Source of the DNA: Haloplasmatales bacterium 4B
GTDB taxonomy: Bacteria > Bacillota_I > Bacilli_A > Haloplasmatales > Haloplasmataceae
Reading direction: 5' to 3'
Assembly: GCA_003586005.1 (NCBI GenBank)
Contig: NSKI01000014.1
Location: 1-55,283 of the forward strand
Length of the DNA stretch: 55,283 nt
How positions within the stretch are numbered: the first letter of the stretch is position 1; each line of letters begins with the position of its first letter. The translations under genes were made by a program, and so were the position numbers. This document shows positions 34,908-43,761 of this stretch, piece after piece. The notes under the pieces are model-generated. The model ran no database searches and was not told where the DNA came from. It worked only from the letters and a program-made list of their open reading frames with translations.

Positions 34908-37900
34908 GTGATTCCGTTAGATGTTACAGTATTTATAATAATAATGATTTTCACTGGTGCCTGGACTGGTTACATTACAAATGACGTAGCAATTAAAATG
35001 TTATTTAGGGAATATGGAATTGGAAGGCTTAAGTTTGGTGGAGTAATTGTAAAAACAAGAAAAAACTTAGAAAAGAGCCTTTCTTTATTAGTTGAAAAAG
35101 AAATTATTAATCATAATACATTAAAAAATCAGTTTCATAAAAAAGAATTAAAAGAAGTTATTTCTAAAACAGTTGTTGCTTTTTTTAATGATTCTATTTT
35201 CAAAAATAGTAAAAATGTGAAATTGAGTGACTTATCTGGGTTTGATGATACAAAAGATAATATACTTATTTTTTTACGTAAGTATTTAACTGAAAATTTA
35301 ACTGGTTTTTTCATGGATATGAGTAAGAATATTGAGTTAAGCGATATTGCTTCAAGTGAACAAGCTTATAATTTAGCAGTAACGATTTCCAATCAAATAT
35401 TACTAATCATGAAAGATAAGCGGTTATTAGAAATTATTATTAAAGAGTTATATGATAGTTACCATGAAGTTTCTATCGATAAATTAATTGGTGATGAAAT
35501 AACCAATACTATTATTAATAATCTTAATGAATTATTAAACAATATATTTGATGAAATGCGATATAAGAATGATCGTGATATACAACTTTTAATTAGTAAG
35601 CTTTATCGTGATCTAGATTTCGACACATTTGTTGAATCATTAGAAAAATATATTGGCGATAAAAAACTTAGTTATTTTATTTCTGAATTAAGTTTAGAAA
35701 AGCTTTATGACTTGTTTGTAGAATATTTAAAGAATCCCAATTCAAAAGAATCAATAGGAGTTTTTTGTGAAGGCTTAATTATCGCCTTGAAAAAAATTGA
35801 TAAACCAATTATTGAATTATTTACAGGGGATTTGAGAGTTGAAGTAGAAAAGTTTTTAGAAACACAACTACCTAATATTATTGATAAATTAATCGAAATA
35901 GTGCAAAAAAACAGCCATGAAATAGAAGAATTAATTGAGTCTTCAATTGATCAAACAATTTATGATCAACAGACAATAAAAAGGTTAATTTTGTCAGCTA
36001 TTAGGGTCTTTTTAATTGAAAACTTTACAAAAAAATATGACATTATTAATAAAATTGTAGAGATGTTAAAAGGTATTGATATTGAAGATCTCTCAAAAAC
36101 AGTTTCTGAGCAAGTAGTTGACTTACTTCATAACAAAAGTATTGCTAGTATTATTAATGAATTAGAAGTAAATAATATTTTAACAACTAATATAATATCT
36201 GTGCAAGTTCATAAAATTTTATCATTCTTATGTGAGAGATATCTATCTAAGGATATAGAACATGCTGATATTTTAAATAAACAAATTAAACAAATTTTCA
36301 AGATTAATTTGAAACCATTTGTGAATAATATAACTGTGACTGTTATAACAAAACAAATAATTTATAATGAAGATGTATTAAAATTTATTAAATCACAAAT
36401 TGGTAGTGCATTAAAAGGAATTACTAAGATGCCTATCAACACATTCATAATAGATTCAAAAGTTAGTGATTTCGCCTCTAGTCTTCAAGAGAGTATTAGT
36501 AAAAAATTAACTAGTAATCATGATGAAATACAAGACATCGTTTATAAACATCTTAACAATTATTTTGTTAATAATAAATTATCATCAATCATTAATAAAA
36601 ATAATGATGTTGTATTCAAAAGTGAAATTGTAGTTGATGTAATTATAAAATCATTAAGTAATCTTATAGATGATAATAAAAATTATAAAGTACATGATTT
36701 ATTTAATCAGATTAATTCCATTGATAATTTAAGTGAAAATGTTGTAAATGCAATTATGGATTATTTAGACAATGGCTTAAGTAGTATTTTAGAAGGGAAT
36801 ATAGCTAAAGTTGTTGAAGAAAATATTAAAAGTCTAAGTAATGAAGAAGTCCTTGAAATGATGCAAGAATTTATGGGGAAAAAACTAAAACCATTAACAA
36901 TCCTTGGGGCTTTCTTTGGAGGAATAGTAGGTCTGATTTTAGGATTTAATTTAGATACACAATCGATTTTTAATTTTAATAACCTGCCTCTTATACTAAG
37001 TAGTATGGGAATGTATGCACTTTTAGGTTATATAACAAATGTTTTTGCTATTTTCTTTATCTTTAGACCGTATAAACCTCTTTTTGGTATCAAATGGTTC
37101 CGAGGTATTATACCTAAACAAATACCTATTTTAGCCAAGGCGATGGGGAAAGTTGTAAGTAATAATCTGTTAAATCAAGATAGTATCAATAATATGATTG
37201 TTGATAATGAGCCAAAGTTAAAAAAAGATTTTATATATAATATAGAAAAAGAAGACTATAAAGTATTAAAAACCTATTTTTCAGAAAACAGCAATCAAAT
37301 AACTAGCAACTCTACTAGATATGTAATAAAATATTTACGAGATAATAATTCAATGTTAGCTACTAAATTTACAGATGAATTACTAAAATTTAGTCTTAAA
37401 AATGTTGAAACAGCGATATTTGTTCAAGTGTTTTCTAAAATTTTCACTGAAAAAATAAATCATTCAAGTGAATCAATAAGCAAATTTTTAGCAAGTAACT
37501 TCAAATCAAGTAAATCAATAAAAGAGTTATCTGATGAGTTAAGTATAAACACAGTTGAGAATAAAATTAATTCAATAATTGAAATCGAAGTTTTAAAGTT
37601 TATTAATAAATTTAGTAATAGTAACTATTTGATTTCAATAATTAAAACAAATAGTAATAAAATTGATGAGTTAATTACTAAACAAATAAATGATGTAATG
37701 CCTGATTCAACAAAGCTAAGTATTGAAAATTTCCTATATAATTTTATTTCTGAATATCTTTTTTCTAGAGATAAACAAAGATCTCTATCAAATTACGTTA
37801 TAACTGAAATAACAACTATACTTAATAATAATGATAGTATTGATGAATTATTTGGTGGTCGCTTCATAGAATTAGTTAATTTTAATATGTCGACTATATT

Positions 37901-39077
37901 AGAAAAAATTGATGAATCTGTACAAAACTGGTTAATTAGTTACCGAGATGAAATAAATGAGTCTGTTACTAAACACGTTGTAGAAGAATTAACAGTTGTA
38001 CAACAGGTAGGTTACAAGGCTATAAACGGTGATAAATTAATTAATGAAACTGTTTATCGAATAATAGAAAAACGGTTACCAGAGTTTATTTCTCAAAAAA
38101 TGGATAGTTTGAATAATGATTTCAATAATTTCTTTGTTAATTTTGGGAAAATTAGATTAAAAGATGCAAAATTAGAATTAAAGAAAGAAGAACTACAAAA
38201 TTATTTAAGTGAAGTTTTCGAAAGTAAAGAAATTGAAATTAAGACAAGGCGTTTTATCCACGTAGTAATGGGTTATTTCTATGATTTTAAAACATATAAA
38301 GTTTTTGATATCTTAGGTATTAATTCAACTCAAGATATAATCAATAAATATAAAGATATCTTTATATTAGTTAATAATGGCACATATAATACGATTGATA
38401 TTAGAAAAGATAAAATTGTCTTTGATGTATCGCTGTTAATCAATAAGTTTATAACTAAAGAAATATTATCAAATAAAGTAAGGAATTTAACTTTAGGTAT
38501 AACTAGTGATCAAATTGACCGTTCTGTTGGAAATCTTTTAGAAACTTTAAATAATAATGATTTTTTATACAATAATATAACTCAATTGGTAGATGCTGTA
38601 TTATTAAACCTTATCAAACTACCAATCAATGAAATTTTTGATGATTTATACTTAAAACAAGATATGAAAAAACTGATAAGAAAACTTACAATTAATCGTG
38701 AGTTTGAAGAAGGTATTTATCAATCAATCTTTAATTTATTTACATTAACAATTAAAGATTTTACGGAAATTGTTGATGATGATTTAAAATTAATTATATT
38801 ACAAAATATAATAGACTCTACTTATGATGTTGTAAAAGATAATTTAGTAGACATCTTAAAGGCTGTAGATTTTCAAGAGGTAACTATTCGTGAAATAAGT
38901 AGTATGGAACCTAAAAAAATAAAACAATTATTTTATAGTTTTGGTGGTAAGTATTTCCGTAAATTAGAGTATTATGGTGTATTTGGAGGAATTTTCGCAA
39001 TAGAATTAGTTTCAATGGCTATGTTTGCATCTTATATTGTTAATCACTACAAAAAAGACAAGAATCAATTGCCTTAA
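34908..39077 (+). CDS. Giant tandem DUF445 membrane protein
   Basis: The 1389-residue protein carries the DUF445 (YheB-like) N-terminal signature twice. The first is at residues about 7-50 (GAWTGYITNDVAIKMLF). The second is at about 657-760, where two helices (LGAFFGGIVGLILGF and SSMGMYALLGYITNVFAIFF) precede FRPYKPLFG and GIIPKQIPILAKAMG. A last helix is at about 1354-1378 (GVFGGIFAIELVSMAMFA). Between them lie long alpha-helical, Asn/Ile/Lys-rich stretches. Usual DUF445 proteins are about 380-420 residues, so this looks like a fused duplication with expanded helical arms. GGGGGTG precedes the start. Function unknown; YheB-type proteins are linked to the membrane or spore envelope in Bacillus. 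Confidence 0.8.
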   Translation: MIPLDVTVFIIIMIFTGAWTGYITNDVAIKMLFREYGIGRLKFGGVIVKTRKNLEKSLSLLVEKEIINHNTLKNQFHKKELKEVISKTVVAFFNDSIFKNSKNVKLSDLSGFDDTKDNILIFLRKYLTENLTGFFMDMSKNIELSDIASSEQAYNLAVTISNQILLIMKDKRLLEIIIKELYDSYHEVSIDKLIGDEITNTIINNLNELLNNIFDEMRYKNDRDIQLLISKLYRDLDFDTFVESLEKYIGDKKLSYFISELSLEKLYDLFVEYLKNPNSKESIGVFCEGLIIALKKIDKPIIELFTGDLRVEVEKFLETQLPNIIDKLIEIVQKNSHEIEELIESSIDQTIYDQQTIKRLILSAIRVFLIENFTKKYDIINKIVEMLKGIDIEDLSKTVSEQVVDLLHNKSIASIINELEVNNILTTNIISVQVHKILSFLCERYLSKDIEHADILNKQIKQIFKINLKPFVNNITVTVITKQIIYNEDVLKFIKSQIGSALKGITKMPINTFIIDSKVSDFASSLQESISKKLTSNHDEIQDIVYKHLNNYFVNNKLSSIINKNNDVVFKSEIVVDVIIKSLSNLIDDNKNYKVHDLFNQINSIDNLSENVVNAIMDYLDNGLSSILEGNIAKVVEENIKSLSNEEVLEMMQEFMGKKLKPLTILGAFFGGIVGLILGFNLDTQSIFNFNNLPLILSSMGMYALLGYITNVFAIFFIFRPYKPLFGIKWFRGIIPKQIPILAKAMGKVVSNNLLNQDSINNMIVDNEPKLKKDFIYNIEKEDYKVLKTYFSENSNQITSNSTRYVIKYLRDNNSMLATKFTDELLKFSLKNVETAIFVQVFSKIFTEKINHSSESISKFLASNFKSSKSIKELSDELSINTVENKINSIIEIEVLKFINKFSNSNYLISIIKTNSNKIDELITKQINDVMPDSTKLSIENFLYNFISEYLFSRDKQRSLSNYVITEITTILNNNDSIDELFGGRFIELVNFNMSTILEKIDESVQNWLISYRDEINESVTKHVVEELTVVQQVGYKAINGDKLINETVYRIIEKRLPEFISQKMDSLNNDFNNFFVNFGKIRLKDAKLELKKEELQNYLSEVFESKEIEIKTRRFIHVVMGYFYDFKTYKVFDILGINSTQDIINKYKDIFILVNNGTYNTIDIRKDKIVFDVSLLINKFITKEILSNKVRNLTLGITSDQIDRSVGNLLETLNNNDFLYNNITQLVDAVLLNLIKLPINEIFDDLYLKQDMKKLIRKLTINREFEEGIYQSIFNLFTLTIKDFTEIVDDDLKLIILQNIIDSTYDVVKDNLVDILKAVDFQEVTIREISSMEPKKIKQLFYSFGGKYFRKLEYYGVFGGIFAIELVSMAMFASYIVNHYKKDKNQLP

Positions 39078-39090
39078 GGAGGTTAATTTA

Positions 39091-39798
39091 ATGATTAAAT
39101 TCAAAGACTATAATTGGTTTTTAGAAGGTTTAGCTGCTTTGGTATTATTAGTGTCATTTGTATTAATGCTTATATATGACACAGAAGTTGCATTGATTTC
39201 TATTCGTTTAACAGGTTTGGGTATCCTATTTTTTACAATTATTAGAGTAAAACCAATAATAGCAAGTAGAAATGAAAAAGATTTTTTATTACTATTGTTT
39301 GTGGAATTCATGATTGACTTAATTGTAGGAATAGTGATGTTGTTTTCCCCTGAATATCTAACCAAAAAAGATAATGAAATTTTTAACTTCGCTCGTTTAA
39401 TTGGTGCGGTATTATTTGTGCGTGGGGTTACACATTTTTATACAACAGCAAAGCGCTATGAATTACATGATATATTTTCTTTTGTTTTTCACATAATCGC
39501 TATTTCATTTGGATTTTTATACTTGTGGAATGGCAATTTAACAATTGAAAAAATTGTTTTAGCTCTTGAGGTTATAGCAATTATCTTATCAATTTACTTT
39601 GGTTACCGTTCTTACAGAGGGTATAACAACTATCGAATTCAAAAATCTAATTTATTAAAAATGGAAGATTATTTACATAAACCACAGGAAAAACCAGAAG
39701 TTAAAATTGAAGATCCATTACATATTGATGAAAAAATTAATCCTAAAATAGTTGATGAACCAGAAGAAGATAAAAGACCTTCAATTGATATAAATTAA
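39091..39798 (+). CDS. Six-helix membrane protein with charged tail, function unknown
   Basis: The 235-residue protein has about six hydrophobic helices: residues about 11-30, 36-55, 62-82, 92-112, 122-142 and 151-172. A hydrophilic C-terminal tail (LHKPQEKPEVKIEDPLHIDE) follows. The paired-helix layout recalls HdeD/DUF308-type proteins, but I cannot confirm this. ATG 39091 behind AAGGAGG is preferred to an upstream ATG inside the DUF445 gene. It starts 13 bases after the DUF445 gene and probably shares its transcript, so the two may act together at the membrane. Confidence 0.72.
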   Translation: MIKFKDYNWFLEGLAALVLLVSFVLMLIYDTEVALISIRLTGLGILFFTIIRVKPIIASRNEKDFLLLLFVEFMIDLIVGIVMLFSPEYLTKKDNEIFNFARLIGAVLFVRGVTHFYTTAKRYELHDIFSFVFHIIAISFGFLYLWNGNLTIEKIVLALEVIAIILSIYFGYRSYRGYNNYRIQKSNLLKMEDYLHKPQEKPEVKIEDPLHIDEKINPKIVDEPEEDKRPSIDIN

Positions 39799-39812
39799 AA
39801 AAAAGCTTATAG

Positions 39813-39846
39813 TAAAGTCGATTAATCTTCGACTTTATTTTTTCTA
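39813..39846 (+). terminator. Terminator after the DUF445 operon
   Basis: TAAAGTCGA (39813-39821) pairs with TCGACTTTA (39829-39837), followed by a T-run. Confidence 0.88.
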
Positions 39847-39910
39847 TTTTATTGTATTTATTTAAATTTATATGTATAATTAATATTAACATAAACAAAG
39901 GAGGAATATA

Positions 39911-40996
39911 GTGGTAAAATACGACGACACAATAAAATTATTAAAAGCTATTACTGACGCCAATGGTGTACCAGGCAATGAGAGGGAGCCTAGAGAGGTA
40001 ATGCGAGAATATTTAGAACCTATTGCTGATGAAATTGTTTATGATAATCTAGGGTCTATTATAGGAATATTAAATGGGGATAAATTTGCTCCAAAGATTA
40101 TGCTTACAGGTCATTTAGATGAAGTTGGGTTCATGGTTTCTAAAATAACTGATAAGGGATTTATAAAATTTCAAACTTTAGGTGGCTGGTGGAATCAAGT
40201 TATGCTTGCACAACAAGTAACAATCACAACTAGTAAAGGAGACCATTATCATGGTGTAATTGGCTCTAAACCACCACATGTTTTATCAGCTGATGATAGA
40301 AAAAAACCTGTTGACATAAAAGATATGTATATTGACTTAGGAGTAGCTAGTAAAGAAGAAACAGAAAAACTAGGAATTAAACCTGGTGATATGATTACTC
40401 CATATATTGAGTTTAAAACCTTAGCTAATGACAAATTCTTATTAGCCAAAGCTTGGGATAATCGAATTGGATGTGCTATCGCAATTGAAGTCTTAAAACG
40501 ATTAAAACAAGAAAATCATTCAAGTAATCTTTATGCAGTTGGTACCGTTCAAGAAGAAGTAGGGTTACGTGGAGCTAAAACATCAGGATTTAAGATTAAT
40601 CCTGACATTTGTTTCGCAACAGATGTTGGAATAGCTGGTGATACACCAGGAATTGGTGATGCGGCAGATGCTGAATTAGGAAAAGGGCCACAAATTGTTT
40701 TATATGATGCTACTATGGTTGGTCATAAAGGTTTAAGAGAATTTGTCCTTAATATTGCTGAGGAGCAAAACATTCCTTATCAATTTGAATCAATGAGTGG
40801 TGGTGGACTAGATTCAGGTGCGATTCATGTTACTCATCAAGGTGTACCATCATTAGGAATTTGTATTCCTTCACGTTATATTCACACTCATACATCTATC
40901 ATTCATCGTGATGATTATGAGAATGCTATTAAATTACTAGTTGAAGTTATCAAAAGACTAGATATGGATACTGTAAATCAAATTACATTTGATTAA
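39911..40996 (+). CDS. M42-family metal-dependent aminopeptidase
   Basis: The 361-residue cytoplasmic peptidase belongs to the M42 (glutamyl aminopeptidase/TET) family. Two-metal residues are visible: TGHLDEVGF (His, Asp), KAWDNRIG (bridging Asp), [11 protein letters not shown] (catalytic Glu and metal Glu), [14 protein letters not shown] (Asp), and [17 protein letters not shown] (His). Members form large tetrahedral complexes that trim peptides. It starts with GTG 39911 behind AAGGAGG. It is monocistronic with its own terminator. Residue specificity cannot be called. Confidence 0.93.
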   Translation: MVKYDDTIKLLKAITDANGVPGNEREPREVMREYLEPIADEIVYDNLGSIIGILNGDKFAPKIMLTGHLDEVGFMVSKITDKGFIKFQTLGGWWNQVMLAQQVTITTSKGDHYHGVIGSKPPHVLSADDRKKPVDIKDMYIDLGVASKEETEKLGIKPGDMITPYIEFKTLANDKFLLAKAWDNRIGCAIAIEVLKRLKQENHSSNLYAVGTVQEEVGLRGAKTSGFKINPDICFATDVGIAGDTPGIGDAADAELGKGPQIVLYDATMVGHKGLREFVLNIAEEQNIPYQFESMSGGGLDSGAIHVTHQGVPSLGICIPSRYIHTHTSIIHRDDYENAIKLLVEVIKRLDMDTVNQITFD

Positions 40997-41015
40997 TAAT
41001 AATTATAATAAATAT

Positions 41016-41047
41016 CTCCTAGCTAAGCTGGGGGAATTTTCTTTTTT
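41016..41047 (+). terminator. Terminator of the M42 peptidase gene
   Basis: CTCCTAGC (41016-41023) pairs with GCTGGGGG (41027-41034) using two G-T wobbles, followed by AATTTTCTTTTTT. Confidence 0.75.
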
Positions 41048-41136
41048 CAATATGGGAAAAGCTATTTTTAATATTTATTTCTTTAATAAAATCTTTTATG
41101 CTATAATATAATTATCAATTTAATTGAGGTGATAGT

Positions 41137-42180
41137 ATGAAAAAAATAATTAAATCAAGTTTTATCTTTGTAGTAATTATTTTTGGTGTATTGTTGTTTT
41201 TAGAACTAATACCAACTGCACCAAAATTTAATCACGATAATCCATGGATTATAGAAGATGGAGAAAGACCTTTAGTAATACCACATAGAGGAGCTAAAGA
41301 TCTTTATCCAGAAAACACTATTTATTCCTATGATAAATTAGATGAAGATGGATATGATGTATTTGAAATAGACTTATCTATCACAAAAGATGGAATACTT
41401 GTAACACATCACGATGTGTTTTTTATCAATGATCAGGGGGAAGAAAAAAAGATCAGAGAGATAGATTATAATGATTTAATACTAGAAAAAACTAATTTCG
41501 CCAAAGATTTTGTTAATCTAGATAATGAAAAAGAATTTGAAAATGTAGTAGATACTGAGTTGTTAGCTAAGTTAAAACCAGCAAAATTAGAGGATTTATT
41601 TAAAAAATATAAAGATAAGTTATATATTCTTGAATTAAAAGATACAGTTGAAAGTAGTGGAGATGTAATATTTGAAAAGGCTGTAGATAAATTAATTACT
41701 TTAGTAGAAGAATATGAAATGGAGGAAAATATAATTGTTTCTTCATTCGATGATAAGATAACTGAACTCATTCGTAAAGAATCTAATAATAAAATATATA
41801 CTTCTACCGCAACAAAAGAGACATTTAATTTTGTGATTTATAATACATTGAGGATTGATTTTTTCTATAAACCTAAAGATATAGCGTTAATATTACCGGT
41901 AAGAGATGATTTATCTGATTCTCAAAGAAAATTAATTGAAAAAGCACCTGGTTTTTTAAGAAATCAAATTACTACTTATGACTCAAGTACAGATACATAC
42001 TATACTAAACTAGTTAAACAAGGTATCATTGATGATGCGCATCGACATAATATGGCAATTTTATATTGGACTGTAAATGATAAAGATTTGATGATAAAAT
42101 TAATTAAAATGGGTGTTGATGGGATTATTACAGATCGTCCTGATATTTTGAAAGAAGTGTATGATGAATTAGGAATGTAA
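41137..42180 (+). CDS. Membrane-anchored GDPD-family phosphodiesterase
   Basis: The 347-residue protein belongs to the glycerophosphodiester phosphodiesterase family. It has an N-terminal hydrophobic anchor (about 9-26, FVVIIFGVLLFLELI), then PHRGAKDLYPENT (catalytic HRG and PENT box), FEIDLSITKDG and VTHHD (metal Glu/Asp and second His), LYILELKD, and the C-terminal YWTVNDKDL and GVDGIITDRPDIL. The catalytic domain should face outside the cell. Substrates would be glycerophosphodiesters from lipids or teichoic acids. Residues about 225-275 form an insertion before the C-terminal part. SD GAGGTGAT precedes ATG 41137. Confidence 0.9.
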   Translation: MKKIIKSSFIFVVIIFGVLLFLELIPTAPKFNHDNPWIIEDGERPLVIPHRGAKDLYPENTIYSYDKLDEDGYDVFEIDLSITKDGILVTHHDVFFINDQGEEKKIREIDYNDLILEKTNFAKDFVNLDNEKEFENVVDTELLAKLKPAKLEDLFKKYKDKLYILELKDTVESSGDVIFEKAVDKLITLVEEYEMEENIIVSSFDDKITELIRKESNNKIYTSTATKETFNFVIYNTLRIDFFYKPKDIALILPVRDDLSDSQRKLIEKAPGFLRNQITTYDSSTDTYYTKLVKQGIIDDAHRHNMAILYWTVNDKDLMIKLIKMGVDGIITDRPDILKEVYDELGM

Positions 42181-42182
42181 AA

Positions 42183-42208
42183 AAAACCAACACATTTGTG
42201 TTGGTTTT
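42183..42208. terminator. Bidirectional terminator between the GDPD gene and sspI
   Basis: AAAACCAACACA (42183-42194) pairs with TGTGTTGGTTTT (42197-42208), with A/T runs outward, between converging genes. Confidence 0.85.
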
Positions 42209-42212
42209 AATT

Positions 42213-42419
42213 TTATTGAAGATTTTTGACTAGTTTATTGATGATATCTTGTTTTCCTTGATCGTCACTAGCATTATATAGTACTTCAAATAAAACACCG
42301 AGTCCCGGTAACATTTTTTCTTCACCACTTGATATAGCATCAAGAACTGTAGACTTAACATCATCAAATGTAGACTGATTCATATTCTGTAATACTGCAC
42401 GCCTAATATTAATATCCAT
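42213..42419 (-). CDS. sspI: Small acid-soluble spore protein SspI
   Basis: The 68-residue protein matches SspI of Bacillus. It starts MDINIRRAVLQNM and has the near-invariant core SGEEKMLPGLGVLFEV. SspI is a minor SASP made in the forespore late in sporulation (sigma-G dependent in Bacillus) and held in the spore core. AGGAGG before ATG 42419 sets the start; the longer open frame upstream crosses the neighbouring promoter region. The next gene is divergent, 63 bases away. It is the clearest sign in the window of an endospore former. Confidence 0.93.
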   Translation of the reverse strand: MDINIRRAVLQNMNQSTFDDVKSTVLDAISSGEEKMLPGLGVLFEVLYNASDDQGKQDIINKLVKNLQ

Positions 42420-42482
42420 TTTATCTAACCTCCTAAATATATTGTTAAAAGATTCATTAAATTTATACATTAGAGGTAAAAA

Positions 42483-43154
42483 ATGACTAAAAGTAAAATA
42501 AAAGAGATTTTGATTGCTAATAACAAATATCAAGTAATTATTAATCGCAAAGCTATTAAAAATACATATATTAGAATAGATGAAAAAATAAATATTGTTG
42601 TTAATACTAATAAATATACACCTTATAAACAGATAGAAACTTTAATTTTTAAAAATCAAGATAAATTAGTTAAAATTGTTAACAATAAAAAAGAGCAAAT
42701 GCTTCCCAAAAATAAAATAGCGTATTTAGGTGAATATTTTGAGATGGTTTTTAAAAAGAAGTCAGGTTTTAATTATGACATAATAAACGATAAAATCGTT
42801 TTTTATACAAATTTAAATAAGGAAGAAGCACTTAATTTGTTTTATAAAATAGAAGCAGAAAGTTATTTGCCGAAAAGATTACAAATTTGTCATACTAATT
42901 TTATAAAATATATTAGGATTTCTTTACCAGAATTATCAGTTAGAAAAATGAATTGTAGATATGGGACTTGTTACTATACTAAAAACAAGATTAATTTAAA
43001 TAGTTATATAATGAAGTATAATGATGAACAAATTGATTATGTTATATATCATGAATTGTGTCATTTTATCCATCATAATCATGGAAAAAAATTTTATGAA
43101 TTATTGAGCACCATTATACCGAACCATAAGAATATTCGGAAAAATTTAAATTAA
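42483..43154 (+). CDS. YgjP-like (DUF45) metal-dependent hydrolase
   Basis: The 223-residue protein resembles the YgjP/WLM-type zincin family. The metal motif HELCHFIHHNHGKKFYELL (HExxH plus a downstream His) lies at about residues 190-208. It is preceded by the family-like RKMNCRYGTCYYTKNKINLNSYI, which matches the usual WGSC..K..I.LN pattern but with RYGTC in place of WGSC. N-terminal beta-rich segments (YIRIDEKINIVV) fit too. The real substrate is unsettled for the family. No signal peptide is seen. No SD stands out before ATG 42483 (AGAGG lies about 12 bases upstream). Confidence 0.8.
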   Translation: MTKSKIKEILIANNKYQVIINRKAIKNTYIRIDEKINIVVNTNKYTPYKQIETLIFKNQDKLVKIVNNKKEQMLPKNKIAYLGEYFEMVFKKKSGFNYDIINDKIVFYTNLNKEEALNLFYKIEAESYLPKRLQICHTNFIKYIRISLPELSVRKMNCRYGTCYYTKNKINLNSYIMKYNDEQIDYVIYHELCHFIHHNHGKKFYELLSTIIPNHKNIRKNLN

Positions 43155-43251
43155 TACTATTATTATTTATAATTGGGGCATTTGTTATAAGGGAGTTTTA
43201 TTCAGTATCATAGTATAGTAATGACTCGTAGATTATTAGGGGGTGACGTTA

Positions 43252-43467
43252 GTGTATTATCAAAATCGTCCAGTTGGATGTTGTCCTCAACCTGAACCAA
43301 TACCTCAATGCAGAGTAATTAATCGCTATTGCTATAAAGATGTACCACACATTTGCCCTAAGCATACTCATATTGTAAACCATACTATTTATAGACATCA
43401 CTATATTCCACAATATACATGCTCACAAGAACAGAAATGCCAAGATATTCATTGTGGCGGATGTTAG
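43252..43467 (+). CDS. cotD: CotD-like spore coat protein
   Basis: The 71-residue protein is rich in Cys, His, Pro and Tyr: MYYQNRPVGCCPQPEP, then VPHICPKHTHIVNHTIYRHHY, ending CQDIHCGGC. The central VPH..PKHT..VNH..Y.HHY block follows the inner-coat protein CotD of Bacillus, whose His/Cys-rich chain is cross-linked into the spore coat. I use GTG 43252 because GGGGGTGA lies just upstream; GTG 43243 overlaps that SD. It sits immediately ahead of the pheST leader promoter but has no evident functional tie to it. Confidence 0.82.
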   Translation: MYYQNRPVGCCPQPEPIPQCRVINRYCYKDVPHICPKHTHIVNHTIYRHHYIPQYTCSQEQKCQDIHCGGC

Positions 43468-43470
43468 TTG

Positions 43471-43499
43471 TTGATTTTGTTAATATTATGCAGTATAAT
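43471..43499 (+). promoter_or_regulatory. Promoter of the pheST T-box leader
   Basis: TTGATT (43471-43476), 17 bases, TATAAT (43494-43499). The -35 begins four bases after the cotD stop codon. Confidence 0.8.
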
Positions 43500-43520
43500 A
43501 GTAACATAATAAATTAAAAT

Positions 43521-43735
43521 GGTGATAAAGGATTAGTAGTTAGTAACTGATTATAAAGGAAGAGTACATCATAGATTGTAAGTGTACTTATAATAAAGAC
43601 TAATGAATTCGCCTTTTGAATGATGTTAATCGCATCCGGGATATCCGTTATTATTGTCGAGTGGTGAATATAATATTCACAATTAAGGTGGTACCACGGT
43701 AATAAACGTCCTTTCTTTTAGGGGCGTTTTATTTT
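43521..43735 (+). ncRNA. T-box riboswitch sensing tRNA-Phe
   Basis: Stem I closes with AAAGG (43527-43531) and CCTTT (43612-43616). GAATTC lies on the 3' side of the specifier loop, giving TTC (43608-43610), a Phe codon. The antiterminator T-box sequence AAGGTGGTACCACGG ends near 43699 and contains TGGT, which complements an ACCA tRNA end. A terminator follows (43704-43713 with 43720-43729, then a T-run). Uncharged tRNA-Phe should permit read-through into pheST. Confidence 0.93.
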
Positions 43736-43761
43736 TTATTTTAGATTAGAAAGGTGATATA

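Noticed and set aside
39025-39090. Longer N-terminus for the six-helix membrane protein, starting inside the DUF445 gene
   Set aside because: An AAGGAGG site directly precedes ATG 39091, and the extra residues are an off-frame reading of the DUF445 end.
42420-42533. N-terminal extension of SspI
   Set aside because: SspI has a fixed short length, AGGAGG precedes ATG 42419, and the extension overlaps the start of the divergent gene.
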